Positions 9,740 to 19,111 of a DNA stretch of 64,000 bases are shown here, one piece after another. The position numbers and the translations under genes are program-made. The notes beneath the pieces were generated by a model. The model was not told where the DNA came from and did not search any database. It saw nothing but the letters and a program-made list of their open reading frames with translations. Within the stretch, counting starts at the first letter, position 1, and each line of letters opens with the position of its first letter. Location: assembly GCA_001295775.1 (NCBI GenBank), contig LJIA01000005.1, positions 1 to 64,000 of the forward strand, read 5' to 3'. This DNA comes from a beta proteobacterium AAP99. GTDB lineage: Bacteria; Pseudomonadota; Gammaproteobacteria; Burkholderiales; Burkholderiaceae_C.

Positions 9740-10932
9740 CGCGACTCCAATCGGGCTGCAGCGGCGTTCAGCGCATCGCGCGGGGGCTGCAAGCCGTTCG
9801 TGATGGCCTCAAGCGCAGCATCCATGGCAGCCCAGAACCGGCTCATTTCAGGGATGTTGGGGATGGGCACGCCATTGCGCGCACTCTCCATGGTGGCGCG
9901 GATGTTCGGATTGGCCGACAGCTCCGCGTAGAACTGCTTGTTGGCCGGAACACCCAGAGGCACGTCCGCATCGATGATGCGCAGGTTCTCAGGAAGAAGC
10001 AGATGGTGCTCGATGAACTCGCGCGCCACGTCCTTGACGCGGCTCGGTGCCGCGATCATGCAGCCCAGAACGCCAACGAATGGCTTTGCAGGCTGACCAT
10101 CTACCGCCGGGATGGGCGCAACGCCGAAGTCAATCTTGCTGCGCCGGGCGTTTTCCCAGGCCCACGGGCCGGAGATCATCATCGCGATCTTGCCCTGATT
10201 GAAGCCGGCTTCCATGTTTGCGTAGCGCGCCCCGCGAGGCATCTGGCCATTCCTGATCAAGCCCTCAAGCACCTCGGCGCCACGAACGGCTCCAGGCGCA
10301 TTCACCCCTGTCTTGCGGGTGTCGAAGTTGCCTTGTGAGTCCCGCCCGAACACATAGCCTCCTGCCGCGGCGAGAACCCCCCAGCTGAAGAAGGACTTGT
10401 TGTAATCCCAGAGGATGGCCGAACTTCCCTTGCCGCGCAGTTCGCGATCCATGCGGACCACTTCATCCCAGGACGCCGGCGCCTTGGGCACCAGCGCGCG
10501 GTTGTAGATCAGGCCGACCGTCTCGATGGCCAATGGATAGCCCCAGGTCTTGCCCTGGAAGGTGAACGCCTGCCAGGCAAGTTCCTCAATATCGTTGCGC
10601 ACATGGGCGGATGGCCGCACGGGCACGATCAGGCCGCCTTTGGCCCACTCACCGATGCGATCGTGCGGCCAGCAGAACACGTCGGGGCCTTTGCCCGCTG
10701 CCACGGCTTGCTGAAATTTGTCAGTCGCACTTTCCGGGTGCTGGACGATGACCTTCACACCCGTCTTGGCTGTGAAGCTGTCGCCGACTTTCTGCAGCCC
10801 GTTGTAGCCCTTGTCACCGTTGATCCAGACCATGAGCTGTGGTGCGCCTTGAGCAAGCGCAGCACCAGCCATGAGGCCGGCAACCAGAAAAGCGACGCCG
10901 GCACGCGCAAGCGACGCGAACCGAATAGTCAC
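9736..10932 (-). CDS. malE: Periplasmic maltose/maltodextrin-binding protein MalE
   Basis: I choose the GTG at 10932, which overlaps the malK stop (GTGA) and gives a 398-residue protein starting VTIRFASLARAGVAFLVAGL with a signal peptide ending at AALAQ; the longer open frame has no such feature. The mature protein shows family features: LMVWINGDKGYNGL, GPDVFCWPHDRIGEWA (the conserved HDR), the YPLAIETVGLIYN segment, and FNQGKIAMMISGPWAW. It binds malto-oligosaccharides and delivers them to MalFGK2. Gene order malK-malE-malF-malG-amylase is a single run with overlaps at malK/malE and malE/malF. Confidence 0.92.
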   Translation of the reverse strand: MTIRFASLARAGVAFLVAGLMAGAALAQGAPQLMVWINGDKGYNGLQKVGDSFTAKTGVKVIVQHPESATDKFQQAVAAGKGPDVFCWPHDRIGEWAKGGLIVPVRPSAHVRNDIEELAWQAFTFQGKTWGYPLAIETVGLIYNRALVPKAPASWDEVVRMDRELRGKGSSAILWDYNKSFFSWGVLAAAGGYVFGRDSQGNFDTRKTGVNAPGAVRGAEVLEGLIRNGQMPRGARYANMEAGFNQGKIAMMISGPWAWENARRSKIDFGVAPIPAVDGQPAKPFVGVLGCMIAAPSRVKDVAREFIEHHLLLPENLRIIDADVPLGVPANKQFYAELSANPNIRATMESARNGVPIPNIPEMSRFWAAMDAALEAITNGLQPPRDALNAAAARLESR

Positions 10933-12038
10933 TGCACACTCCCGAGGTTGGCCGCCGTTCGCCGAAACGCGTTTCCGGATGCGTCGAAGAGATAGCATGC
11001 GTTGGCTGGCACCCCCAACTCCACGGCTTGCCCTTGCATCAGGCGGGTTCGGCCATCCAAGGTGCAACTCATGTCTTCGCTGCCAGCGGCGGCGCAGTAC
11101 ATCTGCGTAGCGCTGCCCAGCGACTCGACAAAGCGCACTTCCGCACGAAAGGTGTTTTCTCCGGCACCCACAGCGATGTGCTCCGGGCGGATCCCGAGCG
11201 TCACGGCGTCCCCTGATCGAGCGTTGTGAGCATCAACGGCGACTCGCACCCGCTCACCACTGGGAACCCGCACCTCGGCGGAGTGATCGTTTGCGTCGAT
11301 TAACTCCGCAGCGACGAAGTTCATCTGCGGCGAGCCGATGAACCCCGCGACGAATCGGTTCACAGGGTGCTCATACAGCTCCAAGGGTGTACCGACCTGC
11401 TCAAGCCGGCCGGCGGACAGGACGACGATGCGATCCGCCAGCGTCATGGCTTCGACCTGATCGTGGGTCACATAGATCATGGTCGTCTTCAGGTCCTGAT
11501 GGAGCTTGGCGAACTCGAAGCGCATCTTGACGCGCAGTGCCGCGTCAAGATTTGAAAGCGGCTCGTCAAAGAGGAATACCGCAGGCTTGCGGACGATCGC
11601 CCGGCCGATGGCAACGCGCTGCCTCTGCCCGCCGGACAGATCCTTGGGCTTGCGCTCAAGGAGGTGATCGATGTTCAGGGTCTTTGCCGCCTGATGGACT
11701 GCCTGCTCGATCTCCGCCTTCGGCACGTTCGCGAGCTTCAGGCCGAACGCCATGTTCTCGAACAGGTTCATGTGCGGATACAGCGCGTACGACTGGAACA
11801 CCATGGCGATGCCGCGCTGCGCAGGCGGAACATCGTTCACGAGTTTGCTGCCGATGTGCAGTTCGCCCCCCGAAATGTCCTCCAGGCCGGCAATCATCCG
11901 CAGCAGGGTGGACTTGCCGCACCCTGAAGGCCCGACGAAAACGACGAACTCGCCGTCCTTGATGTGCAGGTTGATGTCCTGCAGCACCTTCACGCCTCCG
12001 TACTGCTTGCGTACGTTGGACAGGCGCACCTCTCCCAT
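10929..12038 (-). CDS. malK: ABC transporter ATPase MalK (sugar import, UgpC/MsmK type)
   Basis: Start chosen at ATG 12038 (MGEVRLSNVRKQYGG), which has a GGAGA Shine-Dalgarno; the longer frame upstream has no domain. The 369-residue protein has Walker A GPSGCGKST, signature LSGGQRQRVA, Walker B AVFLFDEP, and the H-loop THDQ. The C-terminal ~130 residues form the MOP/TOBE regulatory domain, with the SPQMNFV junction typical of MalK. It is the first gene of the run, ahead of malE, and powers maltodextrin uptake. In other bacteria the C-terminal domain takes part in regulation, which cannot be judged here. Confidence 0.93.
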   Translation of the reverse strand: MGEVRLSNVRKQYGGVKVLQDINLHIKDGEFVVFVGPSGCGKSTLLRMIAGLEDISGGELHIGSKLVNDVPPAQRGIAMVFQSYALYPHMNLFENMAFGLKLANVPKAEIEQAVHQAAKTLNIDHLLERKPKDLSGGQRQRVAIGRAIVRKPAVFLFDEPLSNLDAALRVKMRFEFAKLHQDLKTTMIYVTHDQVEAMTLADRIVVLSAGRLEQVGTPLELYEHPVNRFVAGFIGSPQMNFVAAELIDANDHSAEVRVPSGERVRVAVDAHNARSGDAVTLGIRPEHIAVGAGENTFRAEVRFVESLGSATQMYCAAAGSEDMSCTLDGRTRLMQGQAVELGVPANACYLFDASGNAFRRTAANLGSVQ

Positions 12039-12345
12039 CGGGATGTCTCCTGCAAATCGCGAGTCGTGGTCGACCCGTCTCGTATCTAGGTGTCGGCGCC
12101 TCTGCGGTCCGAGCTGCGCTGGCACCGCTGAAGCAGAAACGAGTCGACTATAGCCAGCTTCTAGGATTGCTACAAGACTGGATGTAGGCACCAGTCCTTC
12201 GTCTCATAGTGACGCAACTCTCTCGTTTGCCATTTCTCTTCAAATAAGTAGCTAAACTACATCGTTGAAGTGAAGCAGTGTGCCCAACCCAAGGGCGCGC
12301 ATGCGAGCCCGATCGCCGCGCCCCGCACTCTCTCCAGGAGACCAC
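12039..12345. promoter_or_regulatory. Divergent malK / glgP regulatory region
   Basis: About 307 bases separate the divergent starts of malK and glgP. The part near 12180-12265 is AT-richer than the genes and holds a small inverted repeat GTAG-ctaaa-CTAC (about 12249-12261), a possible operator. I cannot identify a regulator-specific site, and no sugar-responsive regulator gene lies in the window. Opposite transcription of uptake and phosphorolysis genes from a shared region suggests common control by maltodextrin, which is inference. Confidence 0.4.
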
Positions 12346-14820
12346 GTGAGCCCAACCAAGACGCACAGCACCACCCAGCCGCAAGGCACGAGCGATGTGG
12401 CGCCCGCCACCATTGCCGCGCTGCGCAGCGCGATGAGCAACAAGGACGTGCCGAGTCAGCAATTCAATTCGCTTGAAAGCTGGATGCGAGCCTGCGCGGA
12501 TGCGTGCCGCCCGGAGCTTGCACAGCGCTGGCATGAGACGCAGGCGCAAGACGCACGAAGCGGGCAACGGCGGGTTCACTATCTGTCCATGGAGTTCCTC
12601 ATGGGCCGCGCCTTGCGCAATGCGCTGGACGCACTGAACTTGAGCGGCGACTTCGATGCTGCCGCACGCAAGGCCGGGCACGAAGGCTCCGCAGTGCTCG
12701 ACCGGGAGGCCGATGCTGCGCTGGGTAACGGAGGCCTGGGTCGTCTCGCGGCCTGCTTTCTGGATTCCATGGCGACGTTGGGCCTGCCGTCCTTCGGCTA
12801 CGGCCTGCGCTATGAGTACGGCATGTTCCAGCAGCGCATTCAGGATGGCGCCCAGATCGAGCAGCCGGATGATTGGCTGCGCGCTGGCAGTCCGTGGGAG
12901 TTTGCCCGCCCGGAGATCCGCTACGCGGTCGGGTTCGGCGGTCGTGTTGAAGCCGACGGCCCGGGCTCGATGGCTCGCCGCTGGGTCCCGGCCGAAACGG
13001 TTCGCGCAACTGCGCACGACATGGTGATTCCCGGGCACGGCACGCGGCGCGTCTCCACGCTGCGGCTGTGGAAGGCCAGCAGTACGGTGCCGCTCGACTA
13101 CGCCAGCTTCTCCCGGGGTGAACATGCCGGCGCCGCCCAGCAGCGTCTGCAAGCCGAGCGCCTGAACTGGGTGCTCTATCCGGACGACAGTACACAAGCC
13201 GGGCGTGATCTGCGGCTGCGCCAGGAATTCCTCCTGGTCAGCGCGTCCCTGCAGGACATGATTGCGCGCCATCTCGCCGAGCACCGCACGCTGGATCGAC
13301 TTGGCGATCACATCGCCGTGCATCTCAATGACACGCACCCCGCGCTGTCAGCGGCTGAACTGATGCGCCTGCTTCTCGATGAGCATGGCTTGAGCTGGGA
13401 CGAAGCCCACGCACACGCGTACAAGGCGCTGTCCTACACCAATCACACGCTCATGCCGGAGGCCCTGGAAACCTGGCCTGTCCGGATGCTCGAGGAGCTG
13501 CTGCCGCGCCACCTCGAGATCATCTACGAGATCAATGCGCGCTTTCTTGCCGAAGTCGCAGCAAAGTTTCCGGGCGACGCGGAACTTCTGCGCCGCGTAT
13601 CACTGATCGATGAACAGGGCGAGCGCCGCGCTCGAATGGCCAACCTGTCGATCGTCATGTCGCACTATGTCAATGGCGTGTCCGCCCTGCACAGCGATCT
13701 CATGGTCGAGACGATCTTCGCCGACTTCGCGCGAATCTGGCCCGAGCGGTTCGGCAACGTGACCAACGGCGTTACCCCGCGGCGCTGGCTGGCTCAGTGC
13801 AACCCCGCGCTAGGTGCCGTGCTCGACAAGCAGCTCGGCAATCAATGGCCGACTCAGCTCGACGATCTCGCAGGACTCGTGGGCAAAGGCAGCAAGGTCA
13901 GCCCGACCCTCATCAAGGCCGTTCAGGCTGCGAAGCGGAGCAACAAGGAGCGCCTCGCCGAGCTGATCCGCAGGGAGCTTGGCATCAGCGTATCGCCGGA
14001 CAGTCTCTTTGACGTCCAGGTGAAGCGCATTCACGAATACAAACGGCAACTGCTCAACTTGCTCCACGTCGTCTCGCGGTATCAGGCAATCATCGCCAAT
14101 CCGCAGGCGGACTGGGTACCGCGTACTGTGATCTTCGCGGGCAAGGCCGCGAGCGCCTATGTGGCAGCGAAGAGCATCATCCGCCTGATTCACGACGTGG
14201 CCCGAGTGGTCAATAGCGACCCACGGGTGGGCGACAAGCTCAAGCTCGTGTTCCTGCCCAACTACAGCGTGTCCCTCGCCGAAGTCATCATGCCTGCTGC
14301 CGATCTGTCGGAACAGATCTCCACCGCGGGCACCGAGGCCTCGGGCACCGGCAACATGAAGTTCGCGCTCAACGGCGCGCTGACCATCGGCACCTGGGAT
14401 GGCGCGAACATCGAGATGGCCGAGAACGTCGGTCGCGAGCACTTCTTCATCTTCGGCCTGCTCGCCGACGAAGTGCAACGCATGAAGAATCTCGGCTACG
14501 ACCCGCGCCTGTACTACGAGGAAAACGCCCGGCTTCGTTCGGTCATCGATGCCATCGGCAGCGGCCAGTTCAGTCCGGGTGAGACGGATCGCTACCGCTC
14601 GCTCGTCGAGAGCCTGATGAACCGCGATCAATACATGCTGTTTGCGGACTTTGCCGCCTACTGCGACGCGCAAGCACGGGCTGACGAGCTGTTCCGCCAG
14701 CCGGCACGCTGGGGCGAAAAGGCCGTTCGCAACATTGCCGGGATGGGCTTCTTCTCGAGCGACCGCACGATCCGGGAATACGCCGAGCGCATCTGGCGAG
14801 CACCGCTGAATCGCGCTTGA
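12346..14820 (+). CDS. glgP: Glycogen/maltodextrin phosphorylase
   Basis: The start is GTG 12346 with AGGAG five bases before it, giving 824 residues, the normal family length. Motifs include [24 protein letters not shown] near the N terminus, [33 protein letters not shown], and the pyridoxal-phosphate lysine region [19 protein letters not shown]. The enzyme releases glucose-1-phosphate from alpha-1,4-glucans in the cytoplasm. It is followed 13 bases later by glgB, and diverges from the Mal transporter, so imported maltodextrins and stored glycogen can enter the same route. Confidence 0.95.
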   Translation: MSPTKTHSTTQPQGTSDVAPATIAALRSAMSNKDVPSQQFNSLESWMRACADACRPELAQRWHETQAQDARSGQRRVHYLSMEFLMGRALRNALDALNLSGDFDAAARKAGHEGSAVLDREADAALGNGGLGRLAACFLDSMATLGLPSFGYGLRYEYGMFQQRIQDGAQIEQPDDWLRAGSPWEFARPEIRYAVGFGGRVEADGPGSMARRWVPAETVRATAHDMVIPGHGTRRVSTLRLWKASSTVPLDYASFSRGEHAGAAQQRLQAERLNWVLYPDDSTQAGRDLRLRQEFLLVSASLQDMIARHLAEHRTLDRLGDHIAVHLNDTHPALSAAELMRLLLDEHGLSWDEAHAHAYKALSYTNHTLMPEALETWPVRMLEELLPRHLEIIYEINARFLAEVAAKFPGDAELLRRVSLIDEQGERRARMANLSIVMSHYVNGVSALHSDLMVETIFADFARIWPERFGNVTNGVTPRRWLAQCNPALGAVLDKQLGNQWPTQLDDLAGLVGKGSKVSPTLIKAVQAAKRSNKERLAELIRRELGISVSPDSLFDVQVKRIHEYKRQLLNLLHVVSRYQAIIANPQADWVPRTVIFAGKAASAYVAAKSIIRLIHDVARVVNSDPRVGDKLKLVFLPNYSVSLAEVIMPAADLSEQISTAGTEASGTGNMKFALNGALTIGTWDGANIEMAENVGREHFFIFGLLADEVQRMKNLGYDPRLYYEENARLRSVIDAIGSGQFSPGETDRYRSLVESLMNRDQYMLFADFAAYCDAQARADELFRQPARWGEKAVRNIAGMGFFSSDRTIREYAERIWRAPLNRA

Positions 14821-14833
14821 CCGGATCGAAGGC

Positions 14834-17017
14834 ATGTCGCTGAGTTTGCACGAGATCGAGAAACTTGCTGCGGGTGCACACGAGAACCCGTTCGGCGTAC
14901 TCGGGATGCATGCGGACGACCGCGGTCGCCTCTGGGTGCGCTCGCTTTGCCCCGGTGCTGCGGAGGTATCCGTGTGCGACGCCGGCTCGGGCACCGAGCT
15001 CGTGCGGATGGAGGCGCGGGATGCGCGTGGTGTCTTCGAGGCACTGATTCCGCGCCGCCGCCGGACCTTCGACTATCGACTCAGGGTGCGCTGGGCAGCC
15101 AGCGGAATCGAGACGCTTGTTGCTGACCCTTACTCGTTCGGGTCGCTCATCTCTTCCGACGACCTGCACTACCTCGGCGAGGGCTCGCATCTGCGGCCCT
15201 ACACGGTGCTCGGCGCACATCCCGTTCGGGTCGGCCATGTCGAGGGTGTGCGCTTTGCCGCGTGGGCGCCTAACGCGCGGACAGTCTCAGTCGTTGGCGA
15301 CTTCAACGGCTGGAACCCGATGGCGCATCCGATGCGCCTGCATTTCGGGATCGGGTTATGGGAGATCTTCATCCCCGAAGTCCCCTTGGGCGCGGCCTAC
15401 AAGTTCGAACTGCGCAGTCAGGACGGCGCTCGACTGCCGCAGAAGGCTGACCCCTACGCACTGCGGACGGAAATGCGCCCCGCCACGGCGAGCCGCGTAG
15501 CACAGCTGCCGGCGCCTCGGTCACTGGGAGCAGGTCGGCGCAAGGCCAATCAGCGCTCGGCGCCCATCAGCATCTACGAAGTGCATCTGCAGTCCTGGCG
15601 CAGGCCTGGCGATGATGCGTTTTCGGACTGGGACACGCTCGCCGAACAGCTGCCTGAGTACGTGAGCAAGCTCGGGTTCACCCACATCGAATTGCTGCCC
15701 ATCTCCGAGCATCCGTACGACGGGTCGTGGGGCTATCAGACCCTCTCCCAGTTTGCGCCCTCGGCACGCTTTGGTGAGCCGGACGGGCTAAGACGCTTCG
15801 TGCTCGCCTGTCACGGCGCTGGCCTGGGCGTCATCCTCGACTGGGTGCCTGCGCACTTCCCGCTGGACGCGCACGGCCTCGCCCAATTCGACGGCACGGC
15901 GCTCTACGAGTATGCCGATCCGCGTGAGGGCTTTCATCGCGACTGGAGCACCGCGATCTACAACTTCGGTCGGACCGAGGTTCGAAACTTTCTCGCAGGC
16001 AGCGCCTTGTTCTGGCTGGAACGCTACGGCGTCGACGGCTTGCGTGTGGATGCAGTCGCGTCAATGCTCTACCGGGACTACAGCAGGCCGGATAGAGAGT
16101 GGATTCCCAACGTTCATGGCGGCCGCGAGAACCTTGAGGCCATCAGCCTGCTCAGGTCGGTCAACAGCATCATCGGTGAGCACGCTCCGGGCGCCGTGAC
16201 GATCGCCGAAGAGTCGACCGCGTTTCCGGGGGTGTCACGTCCCGTGTACGACGGCGGCCTGGGCTTTCACTACAAGTGGAACATGGGCTGGATGCATGAC
16301 AGCCTCGCCTACATGCGTGAGGATCCGGTGCATCGTCGCTGGCACCACGACAAGATGACTTTTGGTCTCGTCTACGCCTTTTCCGAGAACTTCGTCCTGC
16401 CCCTGTCCCATGATGAAGTTGTCCACGGCAAAGGGTCGCTGCTCAACAAGATGCCGGGTGATCGCTGGCAGAAGTTCGCAAATCTCCGCGCCTACTACGC
16501 ATTCATGTGGGCTCATCCAGGCAAGAAGCTGCTGTTCATGGGTGGCGAATTCGCCCAGGAGCGCGAATGGAATCACGATGGCCAGCTGGACTGGCACCTG
16601 CTCGACCAAACTGAGCACCGTGGCGTGCAGACGCTGATCCGGGATCTGAATGGTGCCTACAGAAAGCATGCTGCACTGCATGTGCATGACTGCGAAGTCC
16701 AGGGATTCGAGTGGCTCGTCGCCAATGATGCGGAGCAATCGGTCTTTGCCTTCATGCGAAAGAGCGGAAACGAACAGGTCATCGTGGTTTGCAATTTCAC
16801 GCCGGTGCCACGGCACGACTACCGCGTAGGCGTGCCATTCAATGGCGCCGGGGCGTGGCGCGAAATCCTCAATACGGACAGCCAGGTCTACGGCGGCACC
16901 GAGGTCGGCAACCTGGGTGCGGCCAAGCCTGTCCAGGCCATTGAGGCGAATGGCCGCAGCCACTCCATTGCCCTGACCCTGCCCCCACTGGCGACGCTGT
17001 ACCTCGTTCCGGCCTGA
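14834..17017 (+). CDS. glgB: 1,4-alpha-glucan branching enzyme
   Basis: A 727-residue GH13 enzyme with an N-terminal CBM48/early-set region ([24 protein letters not shown]), then the barrel motifs [50 protein letters not shown] (nucleophile Asp), TIAEEST (acid/base Glu) and [12 protein letters not shown] (third Asp). It introduces alpha-1,6 branches in glycogen. It is probably co-transcribed with glgP. No glgA or glgC lies nearby, so glycogen synthesis must be completed from elsewhere. Confidence 0.95.
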   Translation: MSLSLHEIEKLAAGAHENPFGVLGMHADDRGRLWVRSLCPGAAEVSVCDAGSGTELVRMEARDARGVFEALIPRRRRTFDYRLRVRWAASGIETLVADPYSFGSLISSDDLHYLGEGSHLRPYTVLGAHPVRVGHVEGVRFAAWAPNARTVSVVGDFNGWNPMAHPMRLHFGIGLWEIFIPEVPLGAAYKFELRSQDGARLPQKADPYALRTEMRPATASRVAQLPAPRSLGAGRRKANQRSAPISIYEVHLQSWRRPGDDAFSDWDTLAEQLPEYVSKLGFTHIELLPISEHPYDGSWGYQTLSQFAPSARFGEPDGLRRFVLACHGAGLGVILDWVPAHFPLDAHGLAQFDGTALYEYADPREGFHRDWSTAIYNFGRTEVRNFLAGSALFWLERYGVDGLRVDAVASMLYRDYSRPDREWIPNVHGGRENLEAISLLRSVNSIIGEHAPGAVTIAEESTAFPGVSRPVYDGGLGFHYKWNMGWMHDSLAYMREDPVHRRWHHDKMTFGLVYAFSENFVLPLSHDEVVHGKGSLLNKMPGDRWQKFANLRAYYAFMWAHPGKKLLFMGGEFAQEREWNHDGQLDWHLLDQTEHRGVQTLIRDLNGAYRKHAALHVHDCEVQGFEWLVANDAEQSVFAFMRKSGNEQVIVVCNFTPVPRHDYRVGVPFNGAGAWREILNTDSQVYGGTEVGNLGAAKPVQAIEANGRSHSIALTLPPLATLYLVPA

Positions 17018-17095
17018 GCTGCAGGTCGATCAGGTCATCGCCCAGCATGCATGGGCGGAGTACTCTTGAGGCCCTGCCCAAGAAAGACTCCTCCC

Positions 17096-17800
17096 ATGAA
17101 ACATACAGACGAAGAATTGGGCGTCCCGGTCTCGTTCAAGATCCGAGAACGCCTCAAAGCAGCCGGCAAGCGCTTCCATGCCAATGACAACATCTCGGCC
17201 TACCTGGATGCCGGAGATGATGCACGCCTGATCGAAGAAGTCGCGCACAAGATGCAGACCGTGCTCGAGAGCCTGGTCATCGACACCGAGAGTGACCACA
17301 ACACGCAGGAAACGGCCCGCCGGGTTGCAAAGATGTTTCTCACCGAGGTCTTCCGCGGCCGCTATGTCGCTCAGCCCTCGGTGACCGAGTTTCCGAATGT
17401 CGAGCATCTGAATGAGCTGATGATCGTCGGCCCAATCATGGTGCGAAGCGCCTGCTCGCATCATCTCTGCCCCATCATCGGCAAGGTCTGGGTCGGGGTC
17501 ATGCCCAACGAGCACTCCAATCTGATCGGCCTGTCGAAGTACGCCCGTTTGATCGACTGGGTCATGAGCCGCCCGCAGATTCAAGAGGAAGCCGTCAGCC
17601 AGGTGGCAGACCTGCTGATGGAGAAGCTTCAACCGGACGGGCTTGCCGTCGTGATGGAGGCAGACCACTTCTGCATGGTCTGGCGCGGCGTGAAGGACAC
17701 CGACTCCAAGATGATCAACAGCGTCATGCGCGGCTCCTTCCTCAAGGATCCGAATCTGCGGCGCGAGTTCCTGTCGCTGCTGTCCAACCGCAAGCCCTGA
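17096..17800 (+). CDS. folE: GTP cyclohydrolase I homologue (FolE type, divergent active site)
   Basis: About 234 residues from ATG 17096 (an in-frame ATG also exists at 17051; neither has a strong ribosome-binding site). The fold is recognisable: ETARRVAKMFLTEVF, then the zinc region ACSHHLCPIIGKVWVGVMPN, GLSKYARLIDWVMSRPQIQEE, and DHFCMVWRGVKD, which keeps the second zinc Cys. Departures from standard FolE are CSHH instead of CEHH and MINSVMRGS where the usual TTTTS-type stretch sits. The canonical enzyme makes dihydroneopterin triphosphate for folate and pterins. Activity on GTP is likely but not certain. The BLUF sensor gene follows in the same direction 49 bases later. Confidence 0.78.
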   Translation: MKHTDEELGVPVSFKIRERLKAAGKRFHANDNISAYLDAGDDARLIEEVAHKMQTVLESLVIDTESDHNTQETARRVAKMFLTEVFRGRYVAQPSVTEFPNVEHLNELMIVGPIMVRSACSHHLCPIIGKVWVGVMPNEHSNLIGLSKYARLIDWVMSRPQIQEEAVSQVADLLMEKLQPDGLAVVMEADHFCMVWRGVKDTDSKMINSVMRGSFLKDPNLRREFLSLLSNRKP

Positions 17801-17847
17801 CTGCGCGCATCGCGCCATCCATCACACCGTTCATCCAGGGGACCACC

Positions 17848-18306
17848 ATGCTCGTCAGAATGCTCTACGTGAGCCGCGCCACCGGGCCGATCAGCCGCGC
17901 GTCGGTCGACTCCATCCTCGCCCAGTCGCGTGCGCACAATCCGGATCTCGGCGTCACCGGCATCCTGTGCTGGGGCGGTGACATCTTCATGCAGGTGCTC
18001 GAGGGTGGTCGCGGGCCGGTGAACCAGCTCTACAACAAGATCGTTCGCGATGACCGTCACAAGGATGTCGTGATGCTTCACTACGAAGAGATCACCGAGC
18101 GCCGATTTGCCGGCTGGACCATGGGTCAGGTGCATCTGGAGAAGCTCAATCCGTCCATTCTTCTCAAGTACAGCGAAAGGCCGGTGCTTGATCCCTATGC
18201 CGTGTCGGGCAAGGTGTCCGTGGCACTGCTTGAGGAGCTGATCCAAACGGCGGCCATCATCGGTCGGGCCGAATCGACGCGCGTTGCCTTGGCGAGCAAT
18301 CAGTAG
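17848..18306 (+). CDS. Short BLUF-domain blue-light sensor protein
   Basis: A 152-residue protein made almost entirely of one FAD-binding BLUF domain plus a ~50-residue C-terminal helical cap. Photocycle residues can be placed: Tyr7 in MLYVSRAT, Asn in AHNPDLGVTGIL, Gln in DIFMQVLEGG, and the semi-conserved Trp/Met in FAGWTMGQV. No output domain (GGDEF, EAL or DNA-binding) is attached, so it must signal through a partner, as short BLUF proteins do. Its neighbours are a folE homologue and, convergently, the bchG-bchP-tspO group; a link to light control of pigment genes is plausible but inferred. Confidence 0.9.
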   Translation: MLVRMLYVSRATGPISRASVDSILAQSRAHNPDLGVTGILCWGGDIFMQVLEGGRGPVNQLYNKIVRDDRHKDVVMLHYEEITERRFAGWTMGQVHLEKLNPSILLKYSERPVLDPYAVSGKVSVALLEELIQTAAIIGRAESTRVALASNQ

Positions 18307-18317
18307 CGAAGCGGGGC

Positions 18318-18602
18318 TCAGCGCGGCGGCGTGAGCGGTGCGCGCCAACGCGAGATCAGATCCATCCAGTGGACGATGCCAGCGGCCAGCAGGAAGCCCG
18401 CAATCCACCACCAGGCGGACTGCGCGAGCACGCTGCGCAGGCTGAGCATCAGCAAGACACCTGAGACGATGTTGGGTAGCCAGTCCCGCGGCGGAGGCCC
18501 GAGTCTGCGCAGGTGGTGCAGCGCATACAGGACTGCGCCTTCGATCAGCGTCATCAATGCAATCGCGTCGACGAGATGCGGACTGCGCAGCAGCGCTTCC
18601 AT
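18318..18602 (-). CDS. Small unknown membrane protein downstream of tspO
   Basis: A 94-residue protein starting MEALLRSPHLVDAIALMTLI; its ATG overlaps the tspO stop (ATGA), so it is very likely translated with tspO. Three hydrophobic segments are visible, about residues 9-28, 40-57 and 63-80, and the end is basic (RWRAPLTPPR). I do not recognise the family. It closes the bchG-pucC-like-bchP-tspO run, which suggests a membrane role linked to pigment or porphyrin handling. Confidence 0.6.
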   Translation of the reverse strand: MEALLRSPHLVDAIALMTLIEGAVLYALHHLRRLGPPPRDWLPNIVSGVLLMLSLRSVLAQSAWWWIAGFLLAAGIVHWMDLISRWRAPLTPPR

Positions 18603-19111
18603 CAACGCACTCCGAACGGCGCATTCAGCCGAACGACGGCCAGATTGAGCGCTGCTGCAAAGCTGACCCATGCGAGGTAGGGCGCGAGCATCCATACCGC
18701 GAGCGTGCTGTAGCGCCGAACAAGAATGCCCAGCAACACGATCGACAGCCAGAGCAGCATGACCTCGGCAAAAGCCCAGTCCGGCCGTTGGGCCGTAAAG
18801 AAGAGCACGCTCCAGAGCACGTTCAGCACGGCATTGAGTGCGAATGCGCCCAGCAGCCAGGTGCGTTCACGAGGCTCGCGGCAAGCCTCCCAGGCGAGCA
18901 CCGCAGACGTTGCCGTGCAGCCGTAGATCAGCATCCACGCGGGGCCAAACAACCAATCGGGAGGCTTCCAGGGCGGCTGCTTCAGGCTCAGATACCACGC
19001 ACCGATGTCCGTGGCCAAGCCACCCGCCAGCGCAACCAGAAGTACCGCTGCGGCGGCAAGTGCGATCACGCGCCACGGCAGGTGCGGCTTGCCGCTTGGG
19101 CCGGAACTCAC
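18602..19111 (-). CDS. tspO: TspO/CrtK tryptophan-rich sensory membrane protein
   Basis: A 169-residue, five-helix protein. Family signatures are GAWYLSLKQPPWKPPDWLFGPAWMLIYG and FFTAQRPDWAFAEVMLLW, with many Trp and Pro residues near the porphyrin/cholesterol-binding pocket. The start is GTG 19111, inside the bchP stop (GTGA). In purple bacteria TspO (CrtK) sits in the photosynthesis cluster, resides in the outer membrane and affects expression of pigment genes in response to oxygen. Here it belongs to the bchP transcription unit. Confidence 0.92.
   Translation of the reverse strand: MSSGPSGKPHLPWRVIALAAAAVLLVALAGGLATDIGAWYLSLKQPPWKPPDWLFGPAWMLIYGCTATSAVLAWEACREPRERTWLLGAFALNAVLNVLWSVLFFTAQRPDWAFAEVMLLWLSIVLLGILVRRYSTLAVWMLAPYLAWVSFAAALNLAVVRLNAPFGVR

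Noticed and set aside
17096-17800. The idea that this cyclohydrolase feeds flavin synthesis for the BLUF protein
   Set aside because: Riboflavin synthesis uses GTP cyclohydrolase II (RibA), a different fold; this protein is of the type I fold.
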